From: Bagarius yarrelli
Taxonomy: Eukaryota; Chordata; Actinopteri; Siluriformes; Sisoridae
Assembly: GCA_005784505.1 (NCBI GenBank)
Contig: VCAZ01000001.1
Span: forward strand, 212,501-276,500
DNA: 64,000 nucleotides
Direction of reading: 5' to 3'
Part shown: in pieces, positions 26,593 through 37,463 of the stretch
Numbering within the stretch: the first letter of the stretch is position 1
Layout: the number at the start of each line of letters is the position of its first letter
Notes under the pieces: model-generated
Seen by the model: only the letters and a program-made list of their open reading frames with translations
Database searches by the model: none
What the model was told of the DNA's origin: nothing
Translations under genes and position numbers: made by a program

Positions 26593-27180
26593 CCAGTTGA
26601 TTATATTGTAATGACCGTACAGACAAATGAGCATTACTTTTCCAGAGGTTTATAGTATTTTGAAAGGTGGTTCTAAAACCATGGAACGTTGTGTTGAACA
26701 AAAGGTTCTTTTAGCGGGTGAATCTAACAAACTAACTCTGAATTCAAGCACAGCGACGAACTTCTGCTGTCGCCAAAATTCGGGTTATCAGTTTCTAGTT
26801 AACGCTCAAGTCAGACTTTTTGGACTTAAAACCTGCTTGCCAAAAATTCAGACTTGAAATGACTCGTAATAATTGGTGTGTACTAAATATAAGTGATTTC
26901 TTCGTATTAATGGTATGACTTTTAAAGCGTTGGCTTGATTTTACTGTTGCTACACACAGATAAAAGGTGTGTTTAAATAAAGCAAACAGTGGTGAATGTC
27001 TGATAAACAAGTTTTCTCTGAACAAAGAATTTGAAGAATTTTGTGTGAAGATTTTATTTCAACCCTTTAACCCTTAAACACAGGTTAGTTTTTAGTTTTA
27101 GATTTTTTTTTATTATTTTAACAATGCAGCTGTGTGTGGATATCTTTTCAGTAGAAATGCATATTGCAATTTCTTTGTTG

Positions 27181-27425
27181 CACGACTCGTTAACATCAAG
27201 TATGGAACCTTAATGAGACAGTTAGAAAACGACAATTAAAGCTATTTTCCCCACAATAGTTTAACAGCCTCACAGAAGCTCACAGAAGCTCTCATTACTT
27301 ACCTGTTAGCAGCTAAAATCCTTTTATAAAGTTTGTACCCAAAGTCTTTGCTAATGAAAGCTGCCACAGACACTGCCACAGGCTCTGGTTGGACCGTAGA
27401 ATGCAGAAGCGATGTGTGTTCGACT
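27181..27425 (-). pseudogene. Relic duplicate of the acot 5' end (promoter, exon 1, intron 1, start of exon 2)
   Basis: Aligns by eye over its whole length with 22775-22990 of the thioesterase gene: CGACTCGTTAACATCA, the intron-1 boundaries, the start-exon context and the upstream CTTTGC.AATGAAAG block are all recognisable in order. The start codon is destroyed (ATG to ATT in the minus-strand reading), while the GTAAGT donor and an AG acceptor remain. Homology stops abruptly at about 27180, within what would be exon 2, and no later thioesterase exons were found beyond it. Confidence 0.8.
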
Positions 27426-27502
27426 GATTATTGTTAGCTAAATCATGTTTAACAAAATGCCTACATTAGTATGTAACATCAGCAGGTGCGTTACTTTGCT
27501 GG

Positions 27503-27619
27503 TCCACAGGAAGATCAAGAACATCAGGTTCTAATAAGTAACAATCGGGTCACTGCGTGTACTCTTGATTATTATAACTTGTTACTTATTAGAACCCGGT
27601 GTTCTTCATGTTTCTTGGG
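27503..27619. repeat. Long hairpin / inverted repeat
   Basis: Left arm 27503-27544 pairs with right arm 27579-27619 over about 40 bp with a few mismatches; the perfect core includes GGTTCTAATAAGTAACAA. The loop is 34 nt. It could be a foldback MITE or a hairpin RNA. Confidence 0.75.
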
Positions 27620-27869
27620 CTTAAACCGAGGTCAGTCAGGTTTAATGTATCTCTCAAATCTAATGAAAACTATTTTGGAAGCAGGTAAGTTTCCTTCCGG
27701 GTGAAATATGCAGTGTTATTTCAGTTTTTCTCAACTCTGACTTTAATTTAAGATGGAATCGAGTGTCCTTGAGCTTAGGCAGTCTGTACTATATCTGAAA
27801 GGGTTAGTTAAAATGCAAGCTTTTGTCAGGAACACAGATCAGACAGTCATACTGCTTGGAAATTTTTGA

Positions 27870-28370
27870 AGGTTGTGGACCAGTGGGCGAGCTCACACAG
27901 CCAGTGACACATAAACCTGGGGATAGAAGCAGTCTTCCTGGCTGTAATAGACTTCTTGCCACAGCTGGAACAGCGCCATCTTTTGATTCGCACCAACAAG
28001 ACATCTGTGGAGCGTCATGTGAACCAGGCACCAGACAAACTCTGGAGGGGGCACACACACCCCAAAGCCAGTGGAGGCTGCATCTCAAAGTGGTTCAGAT
28101 GCTTTTGCCCTGTTTGTTCCCTTCGGTGCTTATTTCTTGTATAGTGTCCTCTCCAGGCACAGCCTCAATCTGCTTAAGCCAGTATGTTGTCATGTTGGTT
28201 GCTTGGCTTTCCTGGCTAAGTCAGCTTGAAAGTGTTAGCTTGAAAATGGTGGTCTTCACCTCGGACTTGTGTAGTTTGTGGGCTGTTTTACTGTCGCTCG
28301 CGTGGCAGGATTGCATAAAAGCGGCTGCTCTGTGATGTAGAGTGAACGTCTCTCGTTACTAACATAACCA
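27870..28370 (+). mobile_element. DIRS-like retrotransposon relic (RNase H region)
   Basis: The plus-strand translation shows an RNase H-type segment (EAVFLAVIDFLPQL, then HLLIRTNKTSVE and a decayed second half, LHLKVVQML) resembling tyrosine-recombinase retrotransposons of fish. Frameshifts break it. A segment around 28344 (GAACGTCTCTCGTTACTAAC) resembles a terminal motif common in such fish elements. The 170-aa open frame across it is incidental. Confidence 0.6.
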
Positions 28371-28424
28371 ATGCATTTTTTAGAGTCTAACATAATTTAA
28401 AAAAAAAGCAAAACTGCTCATGCG

Positions 28425-28560
28425 GGTCTTGAGTTGAAAAAGGGGACATGATTTAATAAGATAAACAAACACTGGGTGGATCTTTAGGACTATAGGGTGA
28501 TTGTATACACACGCCGTCAACACACTTTTTAGTTCAAACTACTTGTAAAATTGCATATCA
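28425..28560 (+). repeat. Dispersed repeat, copy 2
   Basis: Second copy of the repeat at 9085-9215 (AACACTGGGTGGATCTTTA, then a shared GCCGTCAACACAC-type run), directly after the DIRS-like relic. Confidence 0.7.
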
Positions 28561-29221
28561 CATCCGATGAACACTTTAATGCCAAGACTGAGTATCATAT
28601 ATCTTTTTTCAGCAGCATGAACAATGATTCTTGTACGATTATCGCTTGTTAGCAACTCAGCTATTTATTGGTAAAACTTAATTAACTTTGTTGCTTAAAT
28701 ACATTAGAAATACACATAATTATTCAGACAGTTGAGTTTTCAGTTATGAATCAAGTGCAACATTTAACTTTTTTCTGCTTCTGCGAATATCTAAATGACA
28801 CAACAACAATGTGGTATGTTACCTAAAAACCAGATAAAAAACCCAAAACACTCCCCCTTCTTCATCATTAAGTAGAATAACTGAGTCAATTGAAGAGCCT
28901 TTCAACACACAGCTTCTGAAATGAACCCATGGTACAATAAGGCAATGATCCCCTAATAAAGCCAAATAAATCTGGGTAAATAAAGCTGGCTAAAACACGG
29001 GTCATTTATGTGGAGCAGAAGAAGCTGGAACGATTCTATGTTATACTAAAGTGTGATCGGAAAAACATTTTTTTATGTTCCGGTCTTTCTGTATTTAGTT
29101 TTGACTGTGTTTAAGAATATGTCCTGCCCTTTTTTTACTTTGGAAATGGCATTGGAATATACAGGTATATTATGCATAATACTGTTGCCCACAAATAAAA
29201 TCTTTCCTCCTGGAAAACATT
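28561..29221. other. il15ra 3' flank / presumed 3'UTR
   Basis: No coding sequence seen. AT-rich, with no repeat recognised. It probably includes the il15ra 3'UTR, but a cleavage site could not be placed with confidence. Confidence 0.4.
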
Positions 29222-29653
29222 TTAAGCAGAAAAAGTAGCATCAGTATACGTGTTCTCGGGATTGTCTTTAAAAGGAGTGACTGGATTCTGGATCGGCATT
29301 TCTACAGGATGACTATCAGCTCTCTTCCTTCTTGACCTAAAAAGAAAGAAAAACAGAGCCAGTGTTATGAGTTCACTAATGTACAATACACACTAAGGAA
29401 TTCATATTCGTATACAATTGTGTAGAATTTTAAAATCTTACCGACGACGGCAAAAAAAAATGGCTACTGTTGCAGCCGCACCAAGAATTATAATTATTAC
29501 AATCCCTGCAGCGATGCCCTCTGTGGCTAAATATTAACGAAAAAAAAGAGAAATGACTAGAGGTGAGACATACAGTATGTATAAAAGATGAGATGAAAAG
29601 TAGTCACACTTTAAATGATACTTACGACTACTCATTTTACTTGAAGTTTCTTC

Positions 29654-29691
<38 letters not shown>

Positions 29692-32600
29692 TGAAGCAGT
29701 GATTGCGGGTCAAAATGAATTAGCAAAGCAATAAAGCACATGCACATTTGTCTGAAAGCTTAAAGTGAGGGTGCATTTACTTTTGCACCCTTATTAAATC
29801 GATCCCTGGGTTTATTTTTAGTTTTCTCTGTGTGCACTGTTTGCTTGGACACTAATCTCAAACTTAAACCACAGAAAAACTGCCGTAATTACAGATTAAA
29901 ACTAAACGACTGACACATTAGCTGTACAAAGACTGGAACACAACAACGTTTTAAAGTGCTGCATTAATTGACTCTTTATTCGTGTGTATACATTTTGTCA
30001 TTAGTAATTCATTCCCAAAAAAAAGTTTGTTTGATTGCTGTCAATTGCTTCTTTAAAACTATATTATGAAATATATATCATAAGAACTTAGTCTATATCT
30101 AACTAAAATAAAGAAATAAAACAAACGGTTTGTAAGTTACACCTTCTAAGAAGTCTATTAGTTAAGATGAAGCTGCTTAAAACAAATGATGTGTTTGTAG
30201 TTTAGTGAAAAATTGATGCTGACCACTTCTTTCAGTAGTGCTGCTGCTGCTGGGGATGCACAGAGTGGTCAGCTTTTCTATCTCTGTCGTGGATGGATCT
30301 GTAGCTGATGTGGTCAAAGACATCTCCTTCTTCATTGTGGTCCTCTTAGAGGTGTTGTGGAATGTCCGTGAGGTTGTGGGAGGATTGTGTGTTGTTGTGA
30401 AGACAGTTGTCCCTGTCGTGGAAGTGTATCATACAAGAAATTATCAGCAAAACTCCATGCAAACACACAGACACACACAGACATACACTACAGAATCACT
30501 ATCAATCACTTGATTGGGACGGGACAGAAAACATGTCAGCGGGAGTTGGCGGGAGCGGAAGTAACACTATGACGATGTGTAAATGACATGATTCACACAC
30601 CTACAGTAAAACATCGTTTGTGCTGCGTTTGTGCTGTAAAAACATTTTTGGTGCTTCATTGATTTGTTAAATAGAGAAAAATGTAAAAGTCTTTTTGGGG
30701 TCACTCAGCCCCCCTGTCTGCTCCAAACTTACCCCAAATACTTACCTTATAACAGTCAGTGGGGTAATGCTGAGTTGGTAAGTTTGTCGTAATGCTGCTA
30801 ATATATAACAGTTTTATAGCAGAAGAAAAACTCTGTAGCCATTAAATATTATAAGTATAATAGAGTCAGACATGAAGGTTAAAGACTAACATTCTTTCGG
30901 GAGTCCCACGGGACAGAAAACAAAATCATGTGATTGGGGAGGGATATTTCTTTTTGTGGGAGGTCTGAAAATCCACCCCAGTGTCACCTTCTAATAAACA
31001 CCATACATACCATCTGTTGTGGAAATGCCTTCTCCTGGGTGTTTAGCCATGTCTGTTTTTTTTGCTGAAGTGGATGGTGACGGAGAGACAGGTGGCATCA
31101 GTGTGTCTAAAACTGTAATATATTATTAAACATTTACTAACAGTCAAAAAAGGCAGAAATTTTCAGTCAATAAACTGCTTTATAATTGAAATTTACAAAT
31201 TTCTATAGCTATAATTTCACATTTAGAAGAAAGCATTTCCAGAGCAGTGTGAACCTAAACTTGTGGCCATAGTCACTTTAAGGTCAATGTCTATTCTGAC
31301 CCCTGTGTAAATATACTTATATTTAACTATAAATTGTGAACTTGTGGCAACTAAACAGTAAAAAATGTTGTTTAGTGACGTCTCACTAATAGACACTATA
31401 AAACATCACTATCAGAAAATGTAAGCTGTCCCTTACGTATGCATTCTAAAGTTGGACTGTTTCTCCATGTGTTATTTTCGCATTTGAAGAGGTTGGAAGT
31501 TCCAGCTTTTCTTTTGTATCCTTCATTACACTTCAGGCGGAACTTGGAAGTGACATTGTTCACCATCTCCGCATTTTGAACCACTGGAGGATCCTTACAA
31601 TTTTCTAAAACAAACAAAAATAGGAAAGAAAACATTTTAACCACTAATACAATCTCAGACACTCACACAATTCATTTAAATTTCTTAACAAGAGAAATAG
31701 TGCCAGAAGTCATACAGACAACACACTTCATGCAACACTGTAGTGTAGAAAGCCGTCTTAGCGAATACACAACACCAAGACAATTGATTTGCTGTCTAAG
31801 TTATGTTATTTCTTGGGGAATCTGTAGTGGAACTGCTCTCTGGTGACTATTAATTGTTTGAGATAAAACCACAGTATATATAAATGTAGCTTAAGGCTTC
31901 CTGTGTTCTACAAAGTCTACATTACTTTAAAATACTTTAAAAGTATTGCCCCAATAATTGCTAAGATTTGCATTAGCAAGGTGTGCACGGTGTACTGAGT
32001 GTCTTAGCTACCGCACCATTAGTCTTGAACGACAGAGAGAAGCTTTTGGCTATGGCAGATATTCACGTAAATTTAAGCTAACGCTAACCCTATAGCTGTA
32101 AAAAGTCCTGACATTTATGAGGTCACGGCAAAAATTTAAACCAGTACCAGACAAATACTAAACGTAAAAACTCACTTTTCTGTGCAGGCAAAGTTCCTCT
32201 TTCCTGAGCTACACTTTGCACCCTTTTTTGTGAACATCCTTAGTAAACCACATCCTTTCCTCTAAACATGATAAGCTTTTACTCCCTTCAAACACACTTT
32301 TAATCAGGACCATAAGCTTCAACAGCACACACAAACATCAGGACAGCCATGCGTAACAAAGAACTAAAACCTAAATTAAGAAGGTATAATGTGGGGAACA
32401 ATCTAATTTCCCAAATTACTAAACTGAAGCTGAGGTACAGCCTAGAGGTGAAATTGTAAAAGAAATGTAATAAATATAGATGTGAAAAAAGGTTAAAAAA
32501 AAGATTTATCTCAAGACATTCTTTAGACATTATCAGTTTGCCATAATGCAGTCTTAAAGTTTTTTTTGCTTTACATGCAACTTCATTCTGCCAATTTATG

Positions 32601-34223
32601 GTTTGTTTTTAAGCGCAGTCCGTCAGGCAATGCAAATGTACATAAACACACACTAGCGATATTTTGATCTCTTGTTGCAGTGAACAGTGTCAACATGCAA
32701 AATATCGGCTAATTTAAATGTCTAAACTGATGAAGCCCAGAGCATCTCAGCTCTGCATGTCATGTAGATTTTGTACTATTTCGTACCATTACACAGAAAC
32801 AAATGCCTCTTACAAGGCAAAAAGGAAAGTGACGTTCACAGATGTCACACAGATATTAGATAAGTCTGCTCTTGTCTAATGCTCAGATGATAATACACTT
32901 CACATTTCTCTGAAGTCATCTGATAAAAAGAGGACAGTTAAGACAGCCAGCCCGCAAAGCCGAAGCTTAGCTTTGTCTAATCTCTGAAATGCATCTCTAT
33001 TGACAGCTTTGATTCGTCCTTTTAGTGAAAGGCTTTCTAAAGCTGACTTTTACAAAAAAAAAATCCATGCCTTTATTGACTTTTATGGGATTCAGTTTAT
33101 ATCTACGGGGTGTCCCATAAGTTTCCATCCATAGAATAAAACATTTTTTGTTTTCTCTCTCTCACTTACACTGCTCTTCATTGTGTAACGTTTTATCCTG
33201 AAGGCTTTCATGCCAAAACGTTGACAATAAAGTAAATACTTAAGTGAGTAATCCACTAATTAGCTCACCTCTGTACACAGTTTGCATATCTGCACCGTCA
33301 GTAGCCGTCTGTAGTTAATCTTTTTTATTAATAGAAGGTCAGTGGCTAACTGCATTATATATTTTACAAGGCAGATATATATATTTTTTTATTTTTTTAT
33401 TTCTGTCTGCTTGTCTATTGACTTTATCCTGCTGATGCAGTTTATACTTAAAAACGAGTACAAGTAATTGTTGGAAGTGGTGGCTCATGGTTAGGGTGTT
33501 GGACTACCAACCTGAAGAATGTTGGTTCGATTCCCAGTGCCAGCAAGCCACACCACTGTAGGCCCCTAATTGTTCAGTTGTATAAATGTAGGTTGCTCTG
33601 GATAAGAACATTTGGTAATTTATGCTATAATGTCTCAAACGAGTGATAAAAGTTGTGTATCTTCATTTAGGTGCTGTAGATCAGACAGGACCAGCCACAT
33701 CAGGAGCTGATATAAACCTAACTAACTCCTGACAGATATGGAGGTCTGGGACACCAAAAGGGCAGAATGGTAGAACTGTGATCTGACTTAGATTAATTAA
33801 ACATGATAAATAACATTTTTCCTACAGTTAATTACTTTTGTCGTATTATTTTGGCGGTCAGGAAGACATCAGTGTGTGTGGATGTGAAATGGACGTCAAG
33901 TTTTGATGTCAGTTTAATTTGGATAGTAAACCTGTATTTGACATGTCTTTGACACCAACTGTCCACTGGGTCTGGAATATGTCCTAAAATTTAAATAAAA
34001 CTCTTATTTAAAAGATTTCTCTGTATTTTCCAGCACTTGTAGTTGCTGTTGCAAACTTTCCTTTAAAAGAAACAAAAGTAGTTTAAGCTAAAGTGCTCTT
34101 ATAAAAATAATGTTTCGGAGATGGAGACTGACATAAAGATCACCATGTAACTGATATTTTACCGGCGCTGATGATGGAGAATTCAGATAGGATGAAGATG
34201 AAGGTTCGGATGGATACGCGCAT
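29222..34223 (-). CDS. il15ra: Interleukin-15 receptor subunit alpha, 7 coding exons
   Basis: Cell-surface sushi-domain receptor that binds IL-15 and presents it in trans to beta/gamma-c chains on lymphocytes. Exons 5' to 3': 34163-34223, 31437-31604, 31011-31106, 30227-30412, 29626-29652, 29442-29526, 29222-29336; all GT-AG, in frame, 245 residues. Exon 1 is a signal peptide (MRVSIRTFIFILS...). Exon 2 is a single sushi/CCP domain with four cysteines and the IL-15R-alpha signature GYKRKAGTSNL (human GFKRKAGTSSL). Exons 3-5 form a Thr/Ser/Pro-rich stalk. Exon 6 is the membrane helix (GIAAGIVIIIILGAAATVAI) followed by CRRRS. Exon 7 is a short tail ending TDATFSA. The gene lies in the conserved block with rbm17 and pfkfb3. 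Stalk exon ends are less certain than the sushi and membrane exons. Confidence 0.9.
29656..29689. repeat. (GA)n microsatellite at the il15ra exon 5 acceptor
   Basis: About 17 GA units on the plus strand, immediately upstream (in transcript sense) of the 27-nt stalk exon, so the minus-strand RNA has a pure CU tract at this 3' splice site. Confidence 0.85.
33472..33630 (+). mobile_element. tRNA-derived SINE, near complete
   Basis: The tRNA-like head has box A-type GGCTCATGGTTAGGGTG and a box B, GGTTCGATTCC, followed by the family body (GCCCCTAATTGTTCAG) and tail (GCTCTGGATAAGAACATTTG). It lies in il15ra intron 1, antisense to the gene. It is not a functional tRNA: no acceptor stem or T-arm pairing was found. 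Confidence 0.8.
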
Positions 34224-34225
34224 AT

Positions 34226-34366
34226 CCAGTGCGTCCTGTGTCTCCAGTGCGTCCGAGTTCAGTGTCCAGTGCGTCCTGTGTCTCCAGTGCGTCCGAGTTC
34301 TGTGTCCAGTGCGTCCTGTGTCTCCAGTGCGTCCTGTGTCTCCAGTGCGTCCGAGTTCAGTGTCCA
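34226..34366. repeat. Minisatellite in il15ra 5'UTR/promoter
   Basis: Alternating units of 18 and 22 bp sharing CCAGTGCGTCC, followed by either TGTGTCT or GAGTTCAGTGT; about seven copies. It begins only a few bases upstream of the il15ra start codon. Open frames across it are repeat artefacts. Confidence 0.9.
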
Positions 34367-34483
34367 GCCGCAGTTCACTTCTACACATTTTACACAGATA
34401 CAATCACTGTGTGTGTGCGCGCGCGCGCGCGCGTGTGTGACGTTGCTGTTCTGTCCTCCTCTGTCCCCAGGAGAAATAAACCC

Positions 34484-34493
34484 TTTCACTTTC
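34484..34493. promoter_or_regulatory. IRF/ISRE-type element upstream of il15ra
   Basis: TTTCACTTTC on the plus strand reads GAAAGTGAAA on the il15ra strand, an exact GAAANNGAAA interferon-regulatory-factor core, about 260 bp upstream of the ATG. Mammalian IL15RA is interferon-inducible; function here is inferred. Confidence 0.5.
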
Positions 34494-34499
34494 TTTTTG

Positions 34500-36039
34500 C
34501 AGTTAAAACACTAAAGCTTTGGCGCAGTTGATCTTTAAATAAAGACATTCACGATTTTCCAGTTTGGTGTTTAAAAGTTATTTTCAAAGATAAATAATTC
34601 CATAACGCGCTCAGAGTCTATAATTAAACACGAGTTTAAGAGTAAACAACACAACAGCTTCCACTGTGGAAAAACATGCGCAGGCAACAAGTCCACATTC
34701 AGTAGAATAAATCATTAAATTTATCAGTTTAATAAAATAAAAAAATGCCGCTTTAATTTCACGCAAATGTTTCTTTCTGCTCGGACAGCGTGTCCATTTC
34801 ACTTCCGGTTTGTGTTTCTGGGATCCAGAAAATCCTGAAATTCAAGCTACGCTTTGCTAAAACACGCGTCTCTCCGATTTAATTTAATTGTTACATTTAC
34901 ATTTAATTAAAAACAAAATCAAAAATACAGCTGGGGTTTTAGACCGGGTTGCCAGATCAGCTGTTTTTACTCACTATAACACACGCATGTCAGCCGAAGC
35001 CCTTCTGGGCAAATGATTTACTTAAAATACCCCAGAGATTTTCAGTATAAATTTAATTAATTTAATAGCACATTTGCATGTTTACTTCAAAAACTGTTTT
35101 ATTATTTATCCTTATTAAAGTTTTAATCAGTATATTTATTATTACACATTTTATAAAATGTTGTAATAAATTGTGTATAATTTGTATACTATAAGCACAA
35201 CTACGCTCCATCACATTTCTGCAATATCCTTTAGAAAATCCCCATAACACATACTTTGAACTTCGCTTTTCTGTTTAGTTTAACGGCACATCCTGTAGAA
35301 ACGCTGTATTTTCCAGCACAGTGTGTGTGGAATGAGTTAAAGAGGGAACAGAAATATTAACAGGTCTGCAGGAAAAACTGTTGCTATATAAAGTCTCAGC
35401 ACACACAAACCCTAATATTTTAATAGAACACTTTGTCTGTTGTTATTGTTTCAATAAAAACAATGTTTAAAGGTTCATTGAGAAGCGACTGCATAATTTA
35501 ATGGTTTTTTTTTTTTTTTTTTTAGTAAACTTACCTAATTTCTCTGACTCACTAAAAAAAGCTTAGGGTTCCGTTACTTTTGATGTAAATGTTGACTGCT
35601 GTAGATTTGTGTGTTGTAGATTTGTTTTCTATAACAAGGCATGTCTGTCTACAGAACTAAAGCTTACTCAATGTTTTAATAAAACTCGAAACATTAGAGG
35701 CAGAAAAGCAGAGTCAGTGTCAGAATCAGTGAGTTTCTATCCCTCCACCACATCCCTGTGGCTCCATTATTTGATATAATGTGCCTTTGCCATTCGAATC
35801 ATTTTATGACAGAACAGGTATATTAGGATTCCAAACAAATTGACCATAATGCAGCTATTTAGGTTACAAAAACGAATAAAGGCCAAAGGTCGTCATTAGT
35901 GTGGCGTAAATATGTTTAATCAGTTTGGCATGCAAAAGGTAGTAATTAATCGGCATACAATTAACGGGATTGTGTAAGGATGTGCTGTTTATATTCTTTG
36001 GATTTAATAGTAAAAGAGAAAAAATAGCTCATTATTTTA
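34500..36039. other. Spacer between il15ra and rbm17
   Basis: No gene seen. In mammals IL2RA sits here. An ETS-type ACTTCCGG lies at about 34801. The rest is AT-rich without recognised repeats. Confidence 0.5.
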
Positions 36040-36600
36040 CACATGAGGGATTTTAATGCCACTGGTCTTTATTTTGGTCTACAGTTTGGTGGGTTATTTC
36101 CCTTCCTGCTAAATCTTCTTATATAAATGTAAAATGATCTCTAACGCTATATATGACATATGGTCCAACGTGGTATAGCAGATTTCATCTTTTCCTGGAG
36201 CAGTAACACCAGATTTATTGATGGCCATTTCAACTCCTCTAACATAAAGGGAGAATTAATAACATCATTCCGCTCGTCTTCTCTTTTTAACATTTCTTCA
36301 AAAAAATAAAATACACAAAATACTTTTTTTTTGTTTACTAGTAACTGAACCCTATCTCCATCTTCTATGTGATTTTTGGTATGACCTGTTCAGTTGAATG
36401 TTCCTCTTTATAGGATTTGTCCTTGCTGCATTTCCACTTCCTTCTCCCTCATTTCACACTCCATATGTGACCTTCCACAGCATTTAATCTCTACCCCATC
36501 TTCACATTTCCCATACTCGTGCTCCTCCCCACACTTTCCACCGTTCCTTTACATCCGACTACTATATGTCCATATATGGGCATTTGTAAGATCTTAAAGG
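36040..36600 (-). mobile_element. LINE (non-LTR) relic with RT N-terminal segment
   Basis: The minus-strand translation gives a decayed reverse-transcriptase N-terminus (INKSGVTAPGKDEICY, then LEIILHLYKKI) with stops after it. The 36430-36600 part resembles the LINE relic at 24840-25000. Confidence 0.65.
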
Positions 36601-36987
36601 AGGAGGTACGCATGTTCTTATGTAATAACCTCTGTACTTTAACCCACTCTTGCTTTATCCAGAAACACCCTGTATTAGAGTATCAGTAACACTGTTTAAC
36701 TATTACCCTTTCTTATCCTTTCCTTGTTTGCAGACATTTCATTTCAATTACTTTTCCACATCTCATGTTTAATATTCCAAATAACGCAAGTATGAGGTCT
36801 GATTGCTCCTTAGACTGGAAGGTAGTTAGAAAAATTCACCCCAGCAAAAAGAAGAATAAATTCACACTCGCCATCTATAGAAGTCTAATGTAGAATCCAT
36901 TGCAGTAGGGGGCGGAAATGTTTCTTATGCGTTAGTCAACATTGAACAAGGAGACGAAGAAGAAAACGAAGTGGCGTGGGTATGATG

Positions 36988-36995
36988 TGACGTCA
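36988..36995. promoter_or_regulatory. Palindromic CRE in the rbm17 promoter
   Basis: Perfect TGACGTCA CREB/ATF site in a small CG-rich patch just upstream of the inferred rbm17 5'UTR exon, about 80 bp before its GTTAGT donor (37070). Confidence 0.6.
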
Positions 36996-37024
36996 TGTAG
37001 CGCGACGGCGCAGTTGAAGCTAGC

Positions 37025-37036
37025 ATGTTTTGCTAA
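37025..37036 (+). promoter_or_regulatory. Minimal uORF in the presumed rbm17 5'UTR
   Basis: ATG TTT TGC TAA, a three-residue upstream reading frame in the non-coding first exon, provided transcription starts upstream of it. Confidence 0.35.
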
Positions 37037-37385
37037 TTCTGTGGAATATACTGAAGTCTTTAGCGTTTAGGTTAGTATTTATTTATTGGGTTTTGCGTTT
37101 ACTAAAACAAAAAACCGTGTTTGCTTTTAAAACACCGCGTACTGATGTGTTCTGCGTTCATTCTTTTGTTTTTTATTCCGTTTCCCCTCAGATAGCTAAA
37201 TATTGTATCATGCTTTAGCTATAATAATAGCAGAAACTTAGAAAACAAACGTTGTTGTTATAAAATGTGTTAAAACTCGAATTTCCTGTTTAAATGGTTT
37301 ATAAGGAAGATTTGTATAATTACCCATTGATAGACAGACATTTTTATATTTTTACTGAACAGGTTGCAGGTTTTTTTCTTTCTGA

Positions 37386-37387
<2 letters not shown>

Positions 37388-37454
<67 letters not shown>
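37388..37454. repeat. (GT)n tract abutting the rbm17 first coding exon
   Basis: More than 30 GT units end directly at the GCAG acceptor of the exon carrying the rbm17 start codon, occupying the place of the usual polypyrimidine tract. Confidence 0.95.
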
Positions 37455-37457
<3 letters not shown>

Positions 37458-37463
37458 ATAAAC

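Noticed and set aside
27823..28335. 170-codon plus-strand open frame
   Set aside because: It reads across frames of a DIRS-like RNase H relic; the recognisable protein segment is in another frame and broken.
33482..33545. Candidate tRNA gene
   Set aside because: Has box A and box B-like sequences but lacks tRNA stems and is joined to a SINE body and tail.
34140..34514. Several 76-100-codon open frames on both strands near the il15ra start
   Set aside because: Generated by the CCAGTGCGTCC minisatellite; only the minus-strand signal-peptide exon 34163-34223 is real.
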